Shown: positions 34,010-42,284, numbered from the stretch's first letter. The stretch: 42,954 nucleotides of DNA from Ancylobacter amanitiformis (GCF_030814815.1 NZ_JAUSVR010000026.1:1-42954); one strand, 5' to 3'. The notes: a model not told the origin generated them from the letters alone. Translations and numbers: made by a program.

Positions 34010-34036
34010 TTCGGCGAAGCGTTTCTGAAAATTACA
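34010..34036 (-). promoter_or_regulatory. ECF-type promoter, reading toward the patatin remnant
   Basis: On the minus strand TGTAAT (34036-34031), 17 bases, CGAA (34013-34010). The start would be near 34003, with a leader of about 80 bases to the patatin remnant. Confidence 0.55.
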
Positions 34037-34088
34037 TGTCTCCCATATTCGTGATGGCCATCGAACACTGTTGGATCAACTTCCGGGT

Positions 34089-34748
34089 CTAGGAAAACGT
34101 CCGATTTCCGACGGACCTGTCGCCAATCTGCCGCGAGAACACGTCGAGCGCACTGGCGAGCCTGTGGTCGATGACCTCCAGATATTCCGTCCAGTCCTCG
34201 AAGCCCGCGAGCGCGCGACGGCCATCGCTGATGCCGCGCAGTCCGATGGTCGGCACGCCGAAGCGCCGGGCGGCGCGGAGCACGGCGAAGCTCTCCATAT
34301 CGACCATGTCGGCATCGATGGCCGCGTAGCTCGCGCCCGACACGATCGACGCGCCGGTAGCCAGCGAGGCGGTGGGGACGCCCTCGATGCGATAGGCGAT
34401 CGGAATATGCGCCGGCTCGTCGAGAAACGGGGTCACACCCTTCTCGAAGCCAAGGGGTGAGGCGTCCATGTCCCGATAACTGACACTGGCCATCTGATAG
34501 ATGCCGGCATGATCGAGCCGCTGCGAGCCGGCGGAACCAAGGGTGAATACGACGTCCGGCAATTGCCCGGCATGGTCGAGCCGCGCCAGTGCCGCAGCCG
34601 TCGCCACCGCCGCCTCGACCGGCCCGACGCCGCAGATCAGCGGATGGATCCGCGCCCGCAGCGCGGGTCCGTATTCATGCGTCGTCGCCATGACGAAGAG
34701 CACGCGCGCCTGCGCGATGGAAAGAATGTGCTGGCGGGGATCGTCCAT
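34089..34748 (-). CDS. 5'-methylthioadenosine/S-adenosylhomocysteine nucleosidase-like phosphorylase
   Basis: The product is 219 aa of the PNP/UDP phosphorylase fold. Likely catalytic residues are Glu in FVMATTHEYG, Glu in MVDMESFAVL and Asp in LRGISDGR, the set used by MTA/SAH nucleosidases. It would release adenine from MTA or SAH and feed methylthioribose to the kinase at 38924. ATG 34748 begins 4 bases after the stop of the large membrane protein gene, so the two are co-transcribed. Confidence 0.85.
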   Translation of the reverse strand: MDDPRQHILSIAQARVLFVMATTHEYGPALRARIHPLICGVGPVEAAVATAAALARLDHAGQLPDVVFTLGSAGSQRLDHAGIYQMASVSYRDMDASPLGFEKGVTPFLDEPAHIPIAYRIEGVPTASLATGASIVSGASYAAIDADMVDMESFAVLRAARRFGVPTIGLRGISDGRRALAGFEDWTEYLEVIDHRLASALDVFSRQIGDRSVGNRTFS

Positions 34749-34752
34749 GGCG

Positions 34753-36777
34753 TTATTGGCTGCCCTGCGGCGTGGTGGAAGGTGCCGGATAGCTGGTATT
34801 GCGGGTGGTGACATAGACCCGCCACGCCTCCGGTTCGGTTTCGACCAGGCGATAGAGCGGGCTGCCCGCGAACGGGTCACGCGCCCAGGCGCCGTCGCGG
34901 GCGGTGAGCAGGACGACATCGCAGCCATAGGTCTCGGCCAGAGCACGCAGATCCTCGGCCGATCCCTCGCCTGCGAAAACCCTCAGGAACCGGTCGGAAA
35001 TCTCGCCGCGCCGTTGCTGCGAGAGCGGCGCGAAGGCAATCGCCAGTTCGTTGCCGGCGAAACAGGAGCGGCGATCGGCCAGCAGCGCCCAGGAGATGTT
35101 GACGGGCCACGGCGTCATGGTGGCGAACAGCGCGGGATTGTTCGCCACCCGCGCCTCCGCCGGCGCATGCCGCCGCACCGCCGCCCACATGGCCGGCGCG
35201 CGCGCGAACCATGCGGCGTCGGGCGACACCTCGCCCCGCGCATTGCCGGCGGCGATGACAACCCCGCCTATGAGGCTCGCCGCGAAGCCGGCGAGCGCGA
35301 GTCCGGCCACGACCCGGCCGCGCTGTGCCAAGAGGCGCGCGAGACCCGCTGCGGCCGCGACCGTCAGCACCATGAGTCCCGGCAGCACCGCGCGCCATCC
35401 GAGGTCGTTATTGTCGCCGACCGTACTGACCAGCAGCCAGCTTGAGGCAAGGCTGACCAGCGTCAACATCCCGAGTGCCCGCGCCTCGCGGCCTGAAAGC
35501 GTGCGCGCATGACGCCGCGAGGCCAACCGCCAGAGCGCCACCGCGCCGACGGGATAGATCAGCGGGAATTCGACCACCAGCAGCACCAGCCAATAGGCCG
35601 GAAGATCGAGAAGCCGACCGAAGCGCCCGGCGGCATTCTCGGCGAGAACCGGAAAGGGGGAGATCGCGACGGGGCTGCCACCACCGCGCATCACCCCAGC
35701 GTGATATTGCTCGACCAGAAGCGGAGCGGCGAGCAGCAGCGCCAGAGCGGCCGCGCCCAGCGCGGCGAGAAGAAAGAGTGGCAGGCCGCCCTCGGGGACG
35801 CTGCGCAGCAGCAGGGGCAGCAGCGCCAGCATGGCGAGGGCGAGCACGAGGCCGCCGACCCAGATCGAGCTCTGATACGCGCCGGCGACCACCAGCCCCA
35901 GCACGAGCGCCGTCAGCACCCGCGGATTCGCCGCCAGCCGTACCGCCAGCAGCGTGGCGATCACCAGCGCGCCGGCGGCCGCGACATGATGGGGGCTCCA
36001 GCTCGACTGGAACAGCCAGCCGGCAAAGCCGGTGGCCGGGCGCAGGACGCCGGCGAGCCGGTCTTCACCGATCGCGGCTTCCAGCACCGGGCGGAGCGAC
36101 CCTGTGACACATAGTGCGATGGCGAGCGCCGGCGCCAGCGGGGAGCGCGCGAACCGCAGCGCCAGCCCCGCCATCAGCGTCAGCGTCGAGAACGCCGTGA
36201 ACCAGCTCGCCGCCGCATCGGCCTCCCACCCACGGGCACCCGTGAGACCAGCAAGCTGGGCGGCCCCGAAGTGCCAGAGATAGTAATAGGCAACGCCGGC
36301 GCGCTCGCCGGGCGGCCCATAGAACGGATTGACCGGCGGCATGCCGTCACGGACCATCGCGTCGATCAGCGCGATCTTGGAATGATCGAAGATGGCCGGC
36401 GCCAGCGCGATGCCCGCTTGCGTCTCCTTCGGCACCACGGCCATTGCCGGCAGCAGCGCCACAATGGCGGCGGCGAGGAAGACCCAGAACGGCATGGTCG
36501 GTGTGTCGTCGGGCGGCTCGACGACACGCCTGTTGCTCAGCAACCAGCCGCCACTTATCAGGGCCAGTGCGCCCAGGGTTCCGACGAGCGGGCTGCCGGC
36601 CCAGCGCGAGATTTCAAGCGCCAGAGCGTTCTGCACGGTCCAGCCGAGAACCGGCGCCAGCGGCAGCGCCAGGGCACGACGGATGCCGAGCGCGCGCGCC
36701 AACCCATAGCCGGCGCCCGTCCACAGGACGAGGCCGACGGCGGCGGCAAGGAAGGCCGATCCGAACGAGAACATCAC
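34753..36777 (-). CDS. GT-C-like polytopic membrane protein (DUF2298/GT39 resemblance)
   Basis: The product is 674 aa with about 14 membrane helices in the first 530 residues and a soluble C-terminal domain. The first large loop contains FDHSKIALIDAMVRDGMPPVNPFYGPPGERAGVAYYYLWHFGAAQLAGL, the Asp-His and Tyr-rich arrangement seen in lipid-linked sugar transferases of the GT-C fold. The C-terminal part (ANNPALFATMTPWPVNISWALLADRRSCFAGNELAIAF...YGCDVVLLTARDGAW) also resembles such proteins. It could use the lipid-linked sugar predicted for the GT2/SMR genes at 25.6-27.8 kb. The substrate is unknown. Confidence 0.78.
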   Translation of the reverse strand: MMFSFGSAFLAAAVGLVLWTGAGYGLARALGIRRALALPLAPVLGWTVQNALALEISRWAGSPLVGTLGALALISGGWLLSNRRVVEPPDDTPTMPFWVFLAAAIVALLPAMAVVPKETQAGIALAPAIFDHSKIALIDAMVRDGMPPVNPFYGPPGERAGVAYYYLWHFGAAQLAGLTGARGWEADAAASWFTAFSTLTLMAGLALRFARSPLAPALAIALCVTGSLRPVLEAAIGEDRLAGVLRPATGFAGWLFQSSWSPHHVAAAGALVIATLLAVRLAANPRVLTALVLGLVVAGAYQSSIWVGGLVLALAMLALLPLLLRSVPEGGLPLFLLAALGAAALALLLAAPLLVEQYHAGVMRGGGSPVAISPFPVLAENAAGRFGRLLDLPAYWLVLLVVEFPLIYPVGAVALWRLASRRHARTLSGREARALGMLTLVSLASSWLLVSTVGDNNDLGWRAVLPGLMVLTVAAAAGLARLLAQRGRVVAGLALAGFAASLIGGVVIAAGNARGEVSPDAAWFARAPAMWAAVRRHAPAEARVANNPALFATMTPWPVNISWALLADRRSCFAGNELAIAFAPLSQQRRGEISDRFLRVFAGEGSAEDLRALAETYGCDVVLLTARDGAWARDPFAGSPLYRLVETEPEAWRVYVTTRNTSYPAPSTTPQGSQ

Positions 36778-36797
36778 GGCTTCACGGTCGCGCGGCC

Positions 36798-36821
36798 GGG
36801 GCCGCTCCGATGCGCGGCCCC
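36798..36821. terminator. GC-rich hairpin between the membrane protein and MsrP-like genes
   Basis: GGGGCCGC at 36798-36805 pairs with GCGGCCCC at 36814-36821. It lies between the MsrP-like stop (36833) and the next start (36777), and may reduce read-through within the operon. Confidence 0.4.
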
Positions 36822-36832
36822 TTTCGTTGCGC

Positions 36833-37624
36833 TCACAGGCCGCTGAACCAGTTGAAGCCCTGCTTCTCCCAGAACCCCTCCGGATAGGTATTCGTCACCT
36901 CGATCGCGCGGATCCATTTGGGGTTCTTGAAGCCGAGCTTGACGGCGGTGCGCAGGCGCAGCGGCGCGCCGAACGGATCGGTGATCGGCTCGCCGGCATA
37001 TTTGGTGGCGAGGATGGTCTGCGGGTGCAGGGCGGAGGCCATGTCGATGCTCTCCATATAGTCGTCCTGCCCATGGAAGGCGACGTATTTGGCCGTCAGG
37101 TCCGCGCCGATCTGTGTCAGGAACTGCCGCAGATTGGGCCCCGACCACTGGCCGATATAGTCCCAGCCCTCGACGCAGATATGCTTGATGATCACTTCCT
37201 GCTCGGGCAGCGCATGGATCTGGTCGAGGCTCCACGGGCGCTTGTCGGCGATGAGCCCGCTCAGTTCGAGCTTCCAGCTGGAGAGATCGACCGGCTTGAC
37301 GTTCTCGATCTCGTAATAGGCGTTGAAGCGCGGCGGCTTCACCACCTGATCGAGGGAATAGGTCGGCGCCAGCTTGTTCGGATCGAAGATCCTGGCCTGT
37401 ACCCAGTCGTTGAAGGAGGAGACCGAGCGTAGTGCGCTCTGCACCTGGCTCTGCTCGGCGATGTCGCAACCGGTGAGCATGGACAGCGCCCCGAGGCTGA
37501 CGGCCCCGCGCAGCAGCTTGCGCCGGTCGATATCCTCGATGAGGGCGCGGTTTTCGGTGAGCAGGCTCTGATCCGGGCCGCGGCGCGGGCGGAACAGCGA
37601 GGTCGGACGTCGAAGGAAGGACAT
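36833..37624 (-). CDS. Tat-exported MsrP-like molybdopterin oxidoreductase (putative lipoprotein)
   Basis: The product is 263 aa. A Tat-type signal (DRRKLLRGAVSLGALSMLTGC) ends in a lipobox with C53, so the enzyme is probably a periplasmic lipoprotein. The oxidoreductase molybdopterin domain follows; C150 in HICVEGWDYIGQWSG should ligate molybdenum. The adjacent cytochrome b gene (37636-38280) resembles a quinol-linked electron donor, giving an MsrPQ-like pair, although the b-type protein is not of the MsrQ family. Methionine sulfoxide or another S-/N-oxide is a plausible substrate. ATG 37624 lies 12 bases after the cytochrome b stop; GTG 37639 overlaps it. Confidence 0.88.
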   Translation of the reverse strand: MSFLRRPTSLFRPRRGPDQSLLTENRALIEDIDRRKLLRGAVSLGALSMLTGCDIAEQSQVQSALRSVSSFNDWVQARIFDPNKLAPTYSLDQVVKPPRFNAYYEIENVKPVDLSSWKLELSGLIADKRPWSLDQIHALPEQEVIIKHICVEGWDYIGQWSGPNLRQFLTQIGADLTAKYVAFHGQDDYMESIDMASALHPQTILATKYAGEPITDPFGAPLRLRTAVKLGFKNPKWIRAIEVTNTYPEGFWEKQGFNWFSGL

Positions 37625-37635
37625 GGCGCGCGCTC

Positions 37636-38280
37636 TCACATGTTCGAGGCGGGGGCCGACGCACGGCGCCGGGCGGGGCGATCGTCCACGCGCGGCCCGC
37701 CGGTGATCATGGCGAGCAGCGTCTTCGGCACCAGCAAGGCGAGGGCGACATGCACGACCATGAACAGGCAGATCGCCGTCATTCCGAAGAAATGCGCGAG
37801 CCGCGCGCCCTGGAAATCGTAGAACAGCGCCGTCAAGAACGAGAACTGGACGGGCTTCCAGATCGCCAGACCGGAGATCACCTGCAGGATGATCACCAGT
37901 ATCACCCCGACATAGAGCGTCTTCTGGACGGCATTGTAATGGGTGAGGTCGGCATGCTGCAGGCGGAAGCGCGCCGCGGCCAGCGCCTCACGGATGACTT
38001 CGCGCGGCGAGATCGGCAGCAGCAGGCGGCGGAAACGGCCGGTGACAAGGCCATAGATCAGGTAGGCGAGGCCGTTCAGCCCGAGAACCCACATGCCGAA
38101 GAAGTGCCATTGCAATCCGTGCTGCGCCCAGGGGCCGAGCGTGACCGCATCGGGGAAGTGGAGAAACCCGAATATGACCTCGTCATTGTAAATCTTCCAC
38201 CCGCTCATGATCATGATGATCATCGCGATCGCGTTTGTCCAATGCATGACCCTAATGACAACAGGATGCATCTTCTTCAT
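37636..38280 (-). CDS. Cytochrome b561/Ni-Fe hydrogenase-type b subunit
   Basis: The product is 214 aa with four membrane helices and haem-ligand histidines in HPVVIRVMHWTNAIAMIIMIMSGW, HGLQWHFFGMWVLGLNGLAYLIYGL and LAHFFGMTAICLFMVVHVALALL. It would carry electrons from quinol to the MsrP-like lipoprotein encoded immediately downstream. The start codon region is AT-rich, and the gene is divergent from the PRC-barrel gene at 38388. Confidence 0.9.
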   Translation of the reverse strand: MKKMHPVVIRVMHWTNAIAMIIMIMSGWKIYNDEVIFGFLHFPDAVTLGPWAQHGLQWHFFGMWVLGLNGLAYLIYGLVTGRFRRLLLPISPREVIREALAAARFRLQHADLTHYNAVQKTLYVGVILVIILQVISGLAIWKPVQFSFLTALFYDFQGARLAHFFGMTAICLFMVVHVALALLVPKTLLAMITGGPRVDDRPARRRASAPASNM

Positions 38281-38387
38281 TTTCGGTTCTCTTTGTTGTA
38301 TTGTTCAAGAGATGATGCGAAATTTACTTGATGATTATAAAAATCAACATTACATGTCTGCTTGCATCATCGAAGGAGATAACCGCC

Positions 38388-38873
38388 ATGCGCCGTGAAC
38401 TTGCTTATTCTCTGCTTGGGATCCTGCTTCTGGGCGGCACGCCCGGGGCCGCCCATGCCGAAGAGACCAAGCCGATGCGCGCGGAAGGCGGGGCGCATAC
38501 CCAGCCGGGACCGGAGCAGGACGGGCTGACGCCACAGCAGCGTATGGAACGCCGCTTTCCGCAGAAGGTGCGGGTCGGCGATCTGATCGGCCTGCCGATG
38601 CAGGACTATGACGACCGCATTCTGGGATATGTGAAGGCGGTCGTGCGCACCCCCGACGGCCATATCGTGCTGGTGATGCCGTTTGGCGGCTGGTTCGGTT
38701 ATGGCGGCCGCCCGGTCGGCGTGCCGATCGAGACCGTGGCCATCCTCGCCCGCCACCTGAACGTGCTGGACCTGCCGCGGGAGGCGTTTCCCGATCTGCC
38801 GACCTGGAAGGACGGGGAGGGAACGCCCATCCCTTCCGACGATATCATCCGGATCGCCATTTCCCGCCGCTGA
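38388..38873 (+). CDS. Exported PRC-barrel domain protein
   Basis: The product is 161 aa with a signal peptide (MRRELAYSLLGILLLGGTPGAAHA). The mature part contains a PRC-barrel-like block (VRVGDLIGLPMQDYDDRILGYVKAVVRTPDGHIVLVMPFGGWFGYGGRPVGVPIETVAIL). Function unknown; such domains often tether proteins to membranes or partners. ATG 38388 follows GAAGGAGATAACC. It is divergent from the cytochrome b/MsrP-like operon, suggesting a periplasmic accessory role. Confidence 0.85.
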   Translation: MRRELAYSLLGILLLGGTPGAAHAEETKPMRAEGGAHTQPGPEQDGLTPQQRMERRFPQKVRVGDLIGLPMQDYDDRILGYVKAVVRTPDGHIVLVMPFGGWFGYGGRPVGVPIETVAILARHLNVLDLPREAFPDLPTWKDGEGTPIPSDDIIRIAISRR

Positions 38874-38923
38874 ACGGCGCGGACCTTTCAGCCGCACATA
38901 GGTGCCGGAGGACTGCGAGACCG

Positions 38924-40189
38924 TCATAGGTCGTGGCCCTCCAGCCGGGCGATGAGGGTGCGCACCTGTCCGATCGCGGCGAAGCGCCCGCGCTCGACCG
39001 CGAGCACCCGTCCGGCCATCAGCGCCCGATGCTCGCAGCAGGCGCGCAGCGCCTCGTCGGCGATCGTCTCGAATTCGGGGATATGGGCGAGGCCGAGAAT
39101 GCGGCGATGGATCTCGATGCCGGCGAAACCCACAGCGTCGCGCCAGATGCCCTCGATCATGGTGTTCAGGGCCAGTTCGCTGCCGATCGCGTCGGCCTGA
39201 TCCTCGAACAGTTCCCGCCCGCCGAGAATGCCGGTGCGCTCGCGGCGCCACAGCCGCGTGAACTCCTCGACGAAGACATTCCAGATCGCCTCCGCCGTAT
39301 CGAGGATCCAGTCGCGATAGGCGCGCCTCTCCTCGTTGTCCGGCTGAAGGCCGGGCAGGGCGAAGACGGCCATCCAGAGATTGGCGAGCAGCGAACCGAT
39401 GTCGAAGCCGATCGGCCCGTAGGTGGCGAATTCCGCGTCGATGACGCGGGTGTCACCCGCGCAGACCATGATCGACCCGGTATGCAGATCGCCGTGCAGC
39501 AGCGTCTGCGCGCTGCCGCAGAAGCGCGCCTTCAGTTCGAAGGCGGCGAGCTTCAGGTCGCGGTCGGCGCGGATGGCCGTGACGGCGCGGTCCAGAGCCG
39601 GGGTGTGGCTGTTGCGGGCGCAGTCGTGGAACGGGTCGGTGAAGAACAGATCCTCGGTGATGCCGCACAGTTCCACATTGCCGGCAAACAAGGCAAGATC
39701 AGCCTTCCGCCGAGCCGTCTCCATGGCCCAGTCGGAGCCCCGGAACAGCGTCCGCGCGAGATAGCGCCCGAGTTGCCCGGCCAGCAGCGGGTAGCGCTCC
39801 CCGGCCATCAAGCCCTTGCGCAGGATGACATGGGGCCGAAGGTGCTCCATGACCTGGATCGCCTGGTGGCGGTCGAAATAGTAGATCTCCGGCAGCCGGC
39901 CCGGATCACGGCGGCCCAGACGCAGCATGGCCTCATGCTCGAAGAAGGATCGGTCGAGCGACATCGGCCAGCTTTCGCCGACCACCCGCGCATAGGGCAG
40001 CGCCTGCTTCACGACCACCGATCCGGCCGGGCCCTCGACAATGAACACAAGGTTGAGGTTTCCGTCACCGACCTCGCATACCCGCCATTGCGCCGCCGGG
40101 CCGATACGCTCCGTCATTTGCGGCAGACCGCCCAGCCGGTCGGCAACAGTGTCGGCCTGCAGCGGCTCGTAAGGCGAATGAGTGAGCAT
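38924..40189 (-). CDS. mtnK: S-methyl-5-thioribose kinase
   Basis: The product is 421 aa with the aminoglycoside-kinase-like fold. The catalytic loop HGDLHTGSIMV and metal-binding VIDAEFATYGPIGFDIGSLLAN are diagnostic for MtnK, as is the opening YEPLQADTVADRL. It phosphorylates methylthioribose from the MTA nucleosidase in methionine salvage; the enzymes that follow (MtnA and so on) are not in the window. An ECF-type promoter lies at 40278-40252 on its strand. Confidence 0.93.
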   Translation of the reverse strand: MLTHSPYEPLQADTVADRLGGLPQMTERIGPAAQWRVCEVGDGNLNLVFIVEGPAGSVVVKQALPYARVVGESWPMSLDRSFFEHEAMLRLGRRDPGRLPEIYYFDRHQAIQVMEHLRPHVILRKGLMAGERYPLLAGQLGRYLARTLFRGSDWAMETARRKADLALFAGNVELCGITEDLFFTDPFHDCARNSHTPALDRAVTAIRADRDLKLAAFELKARFCGSAQTLLHGDLHTGSIMVCAGDTRVIDAEFATYGPIGFDIGSLLANLWMAVFALPGLQPDNEERRAYRDWILDTAEAIWNVFVEEFTRLWRRERTGILGGRELFEDQADAIGSELALNTMIEGIWRDAVGFAGIEIHRRILGLAHIPEFETIADEALRACCEHRALMAGRVLAVERGRFAAIGQVRTLIARLEGHDL

Positions 40190-40251
40190 TCCGGTCTCCG
40201 CATTCCTTATGCGAAGGCCGGCAGGTTGCCTGCTGTGCTTCGCCTAAGCGG

Positions 40252-40278
40252 TACGGCAAAACGGTTGCTCACATTACA
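40252..40278 (-). promoter_or_regulatory. mtnK: ECF-type promoter for the methylthioribose kinase gene
   Basis: On the minus strand TGTAAT (40278-40273), 17 bases, CGTA (40255-40252). Transcription would start near 40246, about 57 bases before the ATG. It is back to back with the site at 40351 on the plus strand. Confidence 0.65.
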
Positions 40279-40350
40279 GCGATCACGGCTTCGTGAACGA
40301 GCCGCAGGGCACCTTCCGATCCGGCCTGCCGCGACACGAATGCGTGAGTC

Positions 40351-40377
40351 CGTAACAAGCGGCGGCGCCATCGCGAA
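40351..40377 (+). promoter_or_regulatory. ECF-type promoter for the DUF1223 gene
   Basis: CGTAAC (40351-40356), 17 bases, CGAA (40374-40377). Transcription would start near 40384, leaving a 46-base leader to ATG 40430. Confidence 0.65.
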
Positions 40378-40429
40378 GACGGGTTGAACGCCCTTGTGCC
40401 GGGCCTCAACGCGAAACCGGAGCGACCAT

Positions 40430-41134
40430 ATGCGCCTTCCCCTACACTTCCTGATGGCAGGGACCCTGCTCGCCCTGTCGGGATCAGCCTCCGCGACGGA
40501 GTTCGTCACGCCCGATCGGCAGCCCATCGTGGTGGAGCTGTTCACCAGCCAGGGCTGTTCCTCCTGCCCGCCCGCAAATGCCAACCTGATCAAACTGGCG
40601 GCGCGTCCCGACGTTCTCGCCCTGTCCTTCAGCGTGACCTATTGGGATTATCTCGGCTGGAAGGATGTGTTCGGCCAGCCGGCCTACACGCAGCGGCAGG
40701 CCGTCTATGAGCCCAAGCTCGGCGAACCCGGCCCGTTCACGCCGCAAATGGTGGTGGACGGCCGGGCCTCCGCCATCGGTTATGACCTCGGTGAAATGCA
40801 GGCCCTCATCGAGAAGAGCCCGCTCAAGACCGGGCCCGCGATTTCGCTCGGCCCCGAGCGCGTCGACATTGCCAAAGGGCGATCGAGTCGCGGCGGCTCC
40901 GATGTCTGGCTGGTCTGGTTCGATCCCACGACGGTGCAGGTGCCGGTGCGCCGTGGCGAGAATACCGGCCGCACACTGCCTCACAGTCACGTCGTCCATC
41001 ACCTGGCCCGGCTCGGCGGGTGGAATGGCGAGGCGGTCGCCTTCAAGACTCCCGCCACACCCGAGGGGCTGAAGACGGCGATACTCGTTCAAGAGCCCGG
41101 TGGCGGGCCGATCCTCGCGGCGGCAACCGATTGA
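40430..41134 (+). CDS. Exported DUF1223 thioredoxin-fold protein
   Basis: The product is 234 aa with a signal peptide (residues 1-23, ending SASA). DUF1223 starts with VVELFTSQGCSSCPPANANLIKLA; C43 and C46 form a CxxC redox site in a thioredoxin-like fold. FSVTYWDYLGWKDVFGQPAYTQRQ is a further family block. A periplasmic thiol-redox role is likely. GGAG precedes ATG 40430. It is divergent from mtnK, and both have ECF-type promoters. Confidence 0.9.
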   Translation: MRLPLHFLMAGTLLALSGSASATEFVTPDRQPIVVELFTSQGCSSCPPANANLIKLAARPDVLALSFSVTYWDYLGWKDVFGQPAYTQRQAVYEPKLGEPGPFTPQMVVDGRASAIGYDLGEMQALIEKSPLKTGPAISLGPERVDIAKGRSSRGGSDVWLVWFDPTTVQVPVRRGENTGRTLPHSHVVHHLARLGGWNGEAVAFKTPATPEGLKTAILVQEPGGGPILAAATD

Positions 41135-41141
41135 GCCCGCC

Positions 41142-41190
41142 TGCCACCGCCATCTGCCACCGCCATCTGCCACCGCCATCTGCCGCCGCC
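41142..41190 (+). repeat. Tandem repeat of 13 bp, 3.8 copies
   Basis: TGCCACCGCCATC is repeated exactly at 41142, 41155 and 41168, followed by a partial copy (TGCCGCCGCC). It lies just downstream of the DUF1223 stop and outside any gene. It is a slippage-prone tract with no evident function. Confidence 0.9.
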
Positions 41191-41263
41191 CCTCAACGAT
41201 TTCCGAAGAAGAGACCGGGGGCGCCACCGCGCCCGGCGCTCATTCACGGCGCTGGAGACTGAT

Positions 41264-41837
41264 ATGACCGACTTTTCCGCGGACACCGCGATTCCGTCGG
41301 AACAGACCGTGAGTCAGGACGCCTATGGCGAAAGGATCCGCATGATCTTTGGCGCGAGCATCGTTCAGGTGATCCGATGCGCCGCGCTGTTCTCGCTGGC
41401 CGATCATGCCGAACGCGGCCGGATCACCGCCGAGGAATTTTCCGCGGCGGAAGGGCTCGATCCCGATGCCGCCGGGCGCGTCCTGCGCGCCTGCACAGGC
41501 TTCGGGCTATTTTCGATGTCCGATGACGCGGGCTATGCCGGGACGGCGCTGCTGCGGACGCTTCGATCGAACACGTCGCATTCCCTGCGGGATCTTGCCC
41601 TGATCCAGGGAGGCCCCGGCCATTGGGTGCCGTGGGGAAGGCTCGACGACGCGCTCCGGACCGGGCGCGCGCAGACCGAAGCAACGCTCGGTCAGTCCCT
41701 GCGGGACTATTACGCCCGGCGGTCGGGAGCGCCAGCCGGCGGAATATGAGCGGCTGCTGAGCCGGGCGGGTTTTCGCCTGCTGGCCACGCGCGCCCTGAC
41801 GCCCACCCACTCCTTGTTCGAAGCTGTCGCCATCTGA
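41264..41837 (+). pseudogene. SAM-dependent O-methyltransferase with internal deletion and frameshift
   Basis: The frame from ATG 41264 gives about 150 residues of the N-terminal dimerisation domain of plant-type O-methyltransferases (IFGASIVQVIRCAALFSLADHAERGRITAEEFSAAEGLDPDAAGRVLRACTGFGLF...LGQSLRDYYARR). It then reads out to a stop at 41749. The true C-terminus continues in another frame from about 41730 (QPAEYERLLSRAGFRLLATRALTPTHSLFEAVAI) to 41837. The entire SAM-binding domain is missing, so no methyltransferase activity is expected. Confidence 0.82.
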
Positions 41838-41861
41838 CGGTCATGTAGTCGGCGAAAGCAC

Positions 41862-41882
41862 GAGGCGGGCGGCGCCCGCCTC
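41862..41882. terminator. Terminator-like hairpin after the methyltransferase remnant
   Basis: GAGGCGGGC at 41862-41870 pairs with GCCCGCCTC at 41874-41882 around a GGC loop. It probably belonged to the once-intact methyltransferase gene. Confidence 0.6.
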
Positions 41883-41901
41883 ATCACGACGAGGGCAAAC
41901 G

Positions 41902-42284
41902 ATGCACATTCAACGACGCGCGCTGCTGGCGCTGGCTGGCGCCTTCCGCGCTGTAGCGCTTCCTCGTCGTCTTCATTCCCGCACCAATCCATCAGGTCGG
42001 GAGTAGCTTGACACCCTGTCCAGATTTCCGGCACCACCTCAGAGTTCCTCCCGACGGGAAATCTAAAGACGTGGGACCGGCGGGCCGATTTGCCGAAACT
42101 GAATGTTCCGACCCCCCTGGTCATGGGCGCGAGGTATGACGAGATGAACCCCGAGAGCATAAGGCGGGAAGCCGCGCTTATTCCCGATGCCGGGCTCTTC
42201 ATCAGCGAAACCGGCAGCCATCTGGCGATCTGGGACGACCAGACGGCGTATTTCGCTGCGCTCCTTTCCTTCCGGAGCGCCAGA
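41902..42284 (+). pseudogene. Exported alpha/beta hydrolase (proline iminopeptidase-like) remnant, split by an IS fragment
   Basis: At 41902 an ATG begins a signal-peptide-like MHIQRRALLALAGA, which breaks off at about 41943. After an IS3-type piece, a C-terminal segment resumes near 42040 (TGNLKTWDRRADLPKLNVPTPLVMGARYDEMNPESIRREAALIPDAGLFISETGSHLAIWDDQTAYFAALLSF). This contains the catalytic Asp (GARYDEM) and His (TGSHLAIW) of a proline iminopeptidase-like hydrolase. The nucleophile region is deleted. I infer that the two pieces come from one gene because of order and strand. Confidence 0.65.
41946..42021 (-). mobile_element. IS3-family element, 5' end remnant
   Basis: Read on the minus strand from 41976, the sequence begins MKTTRKRYSAE, the usual start of IS3-family OrfA, and ends after about 11 codons. 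The 45 bases before it (TGGACAGGGTGTCAAGC...) may be the left terminal repeat. It sits inside the hydrolase remnant. Confidence 0.5.

Noticed and set aside
41142..41190. CRISPR-like repeats
   Set aside because: The 13 bp units are directly adjacent without spacers, so this is a simple tandem repeat.
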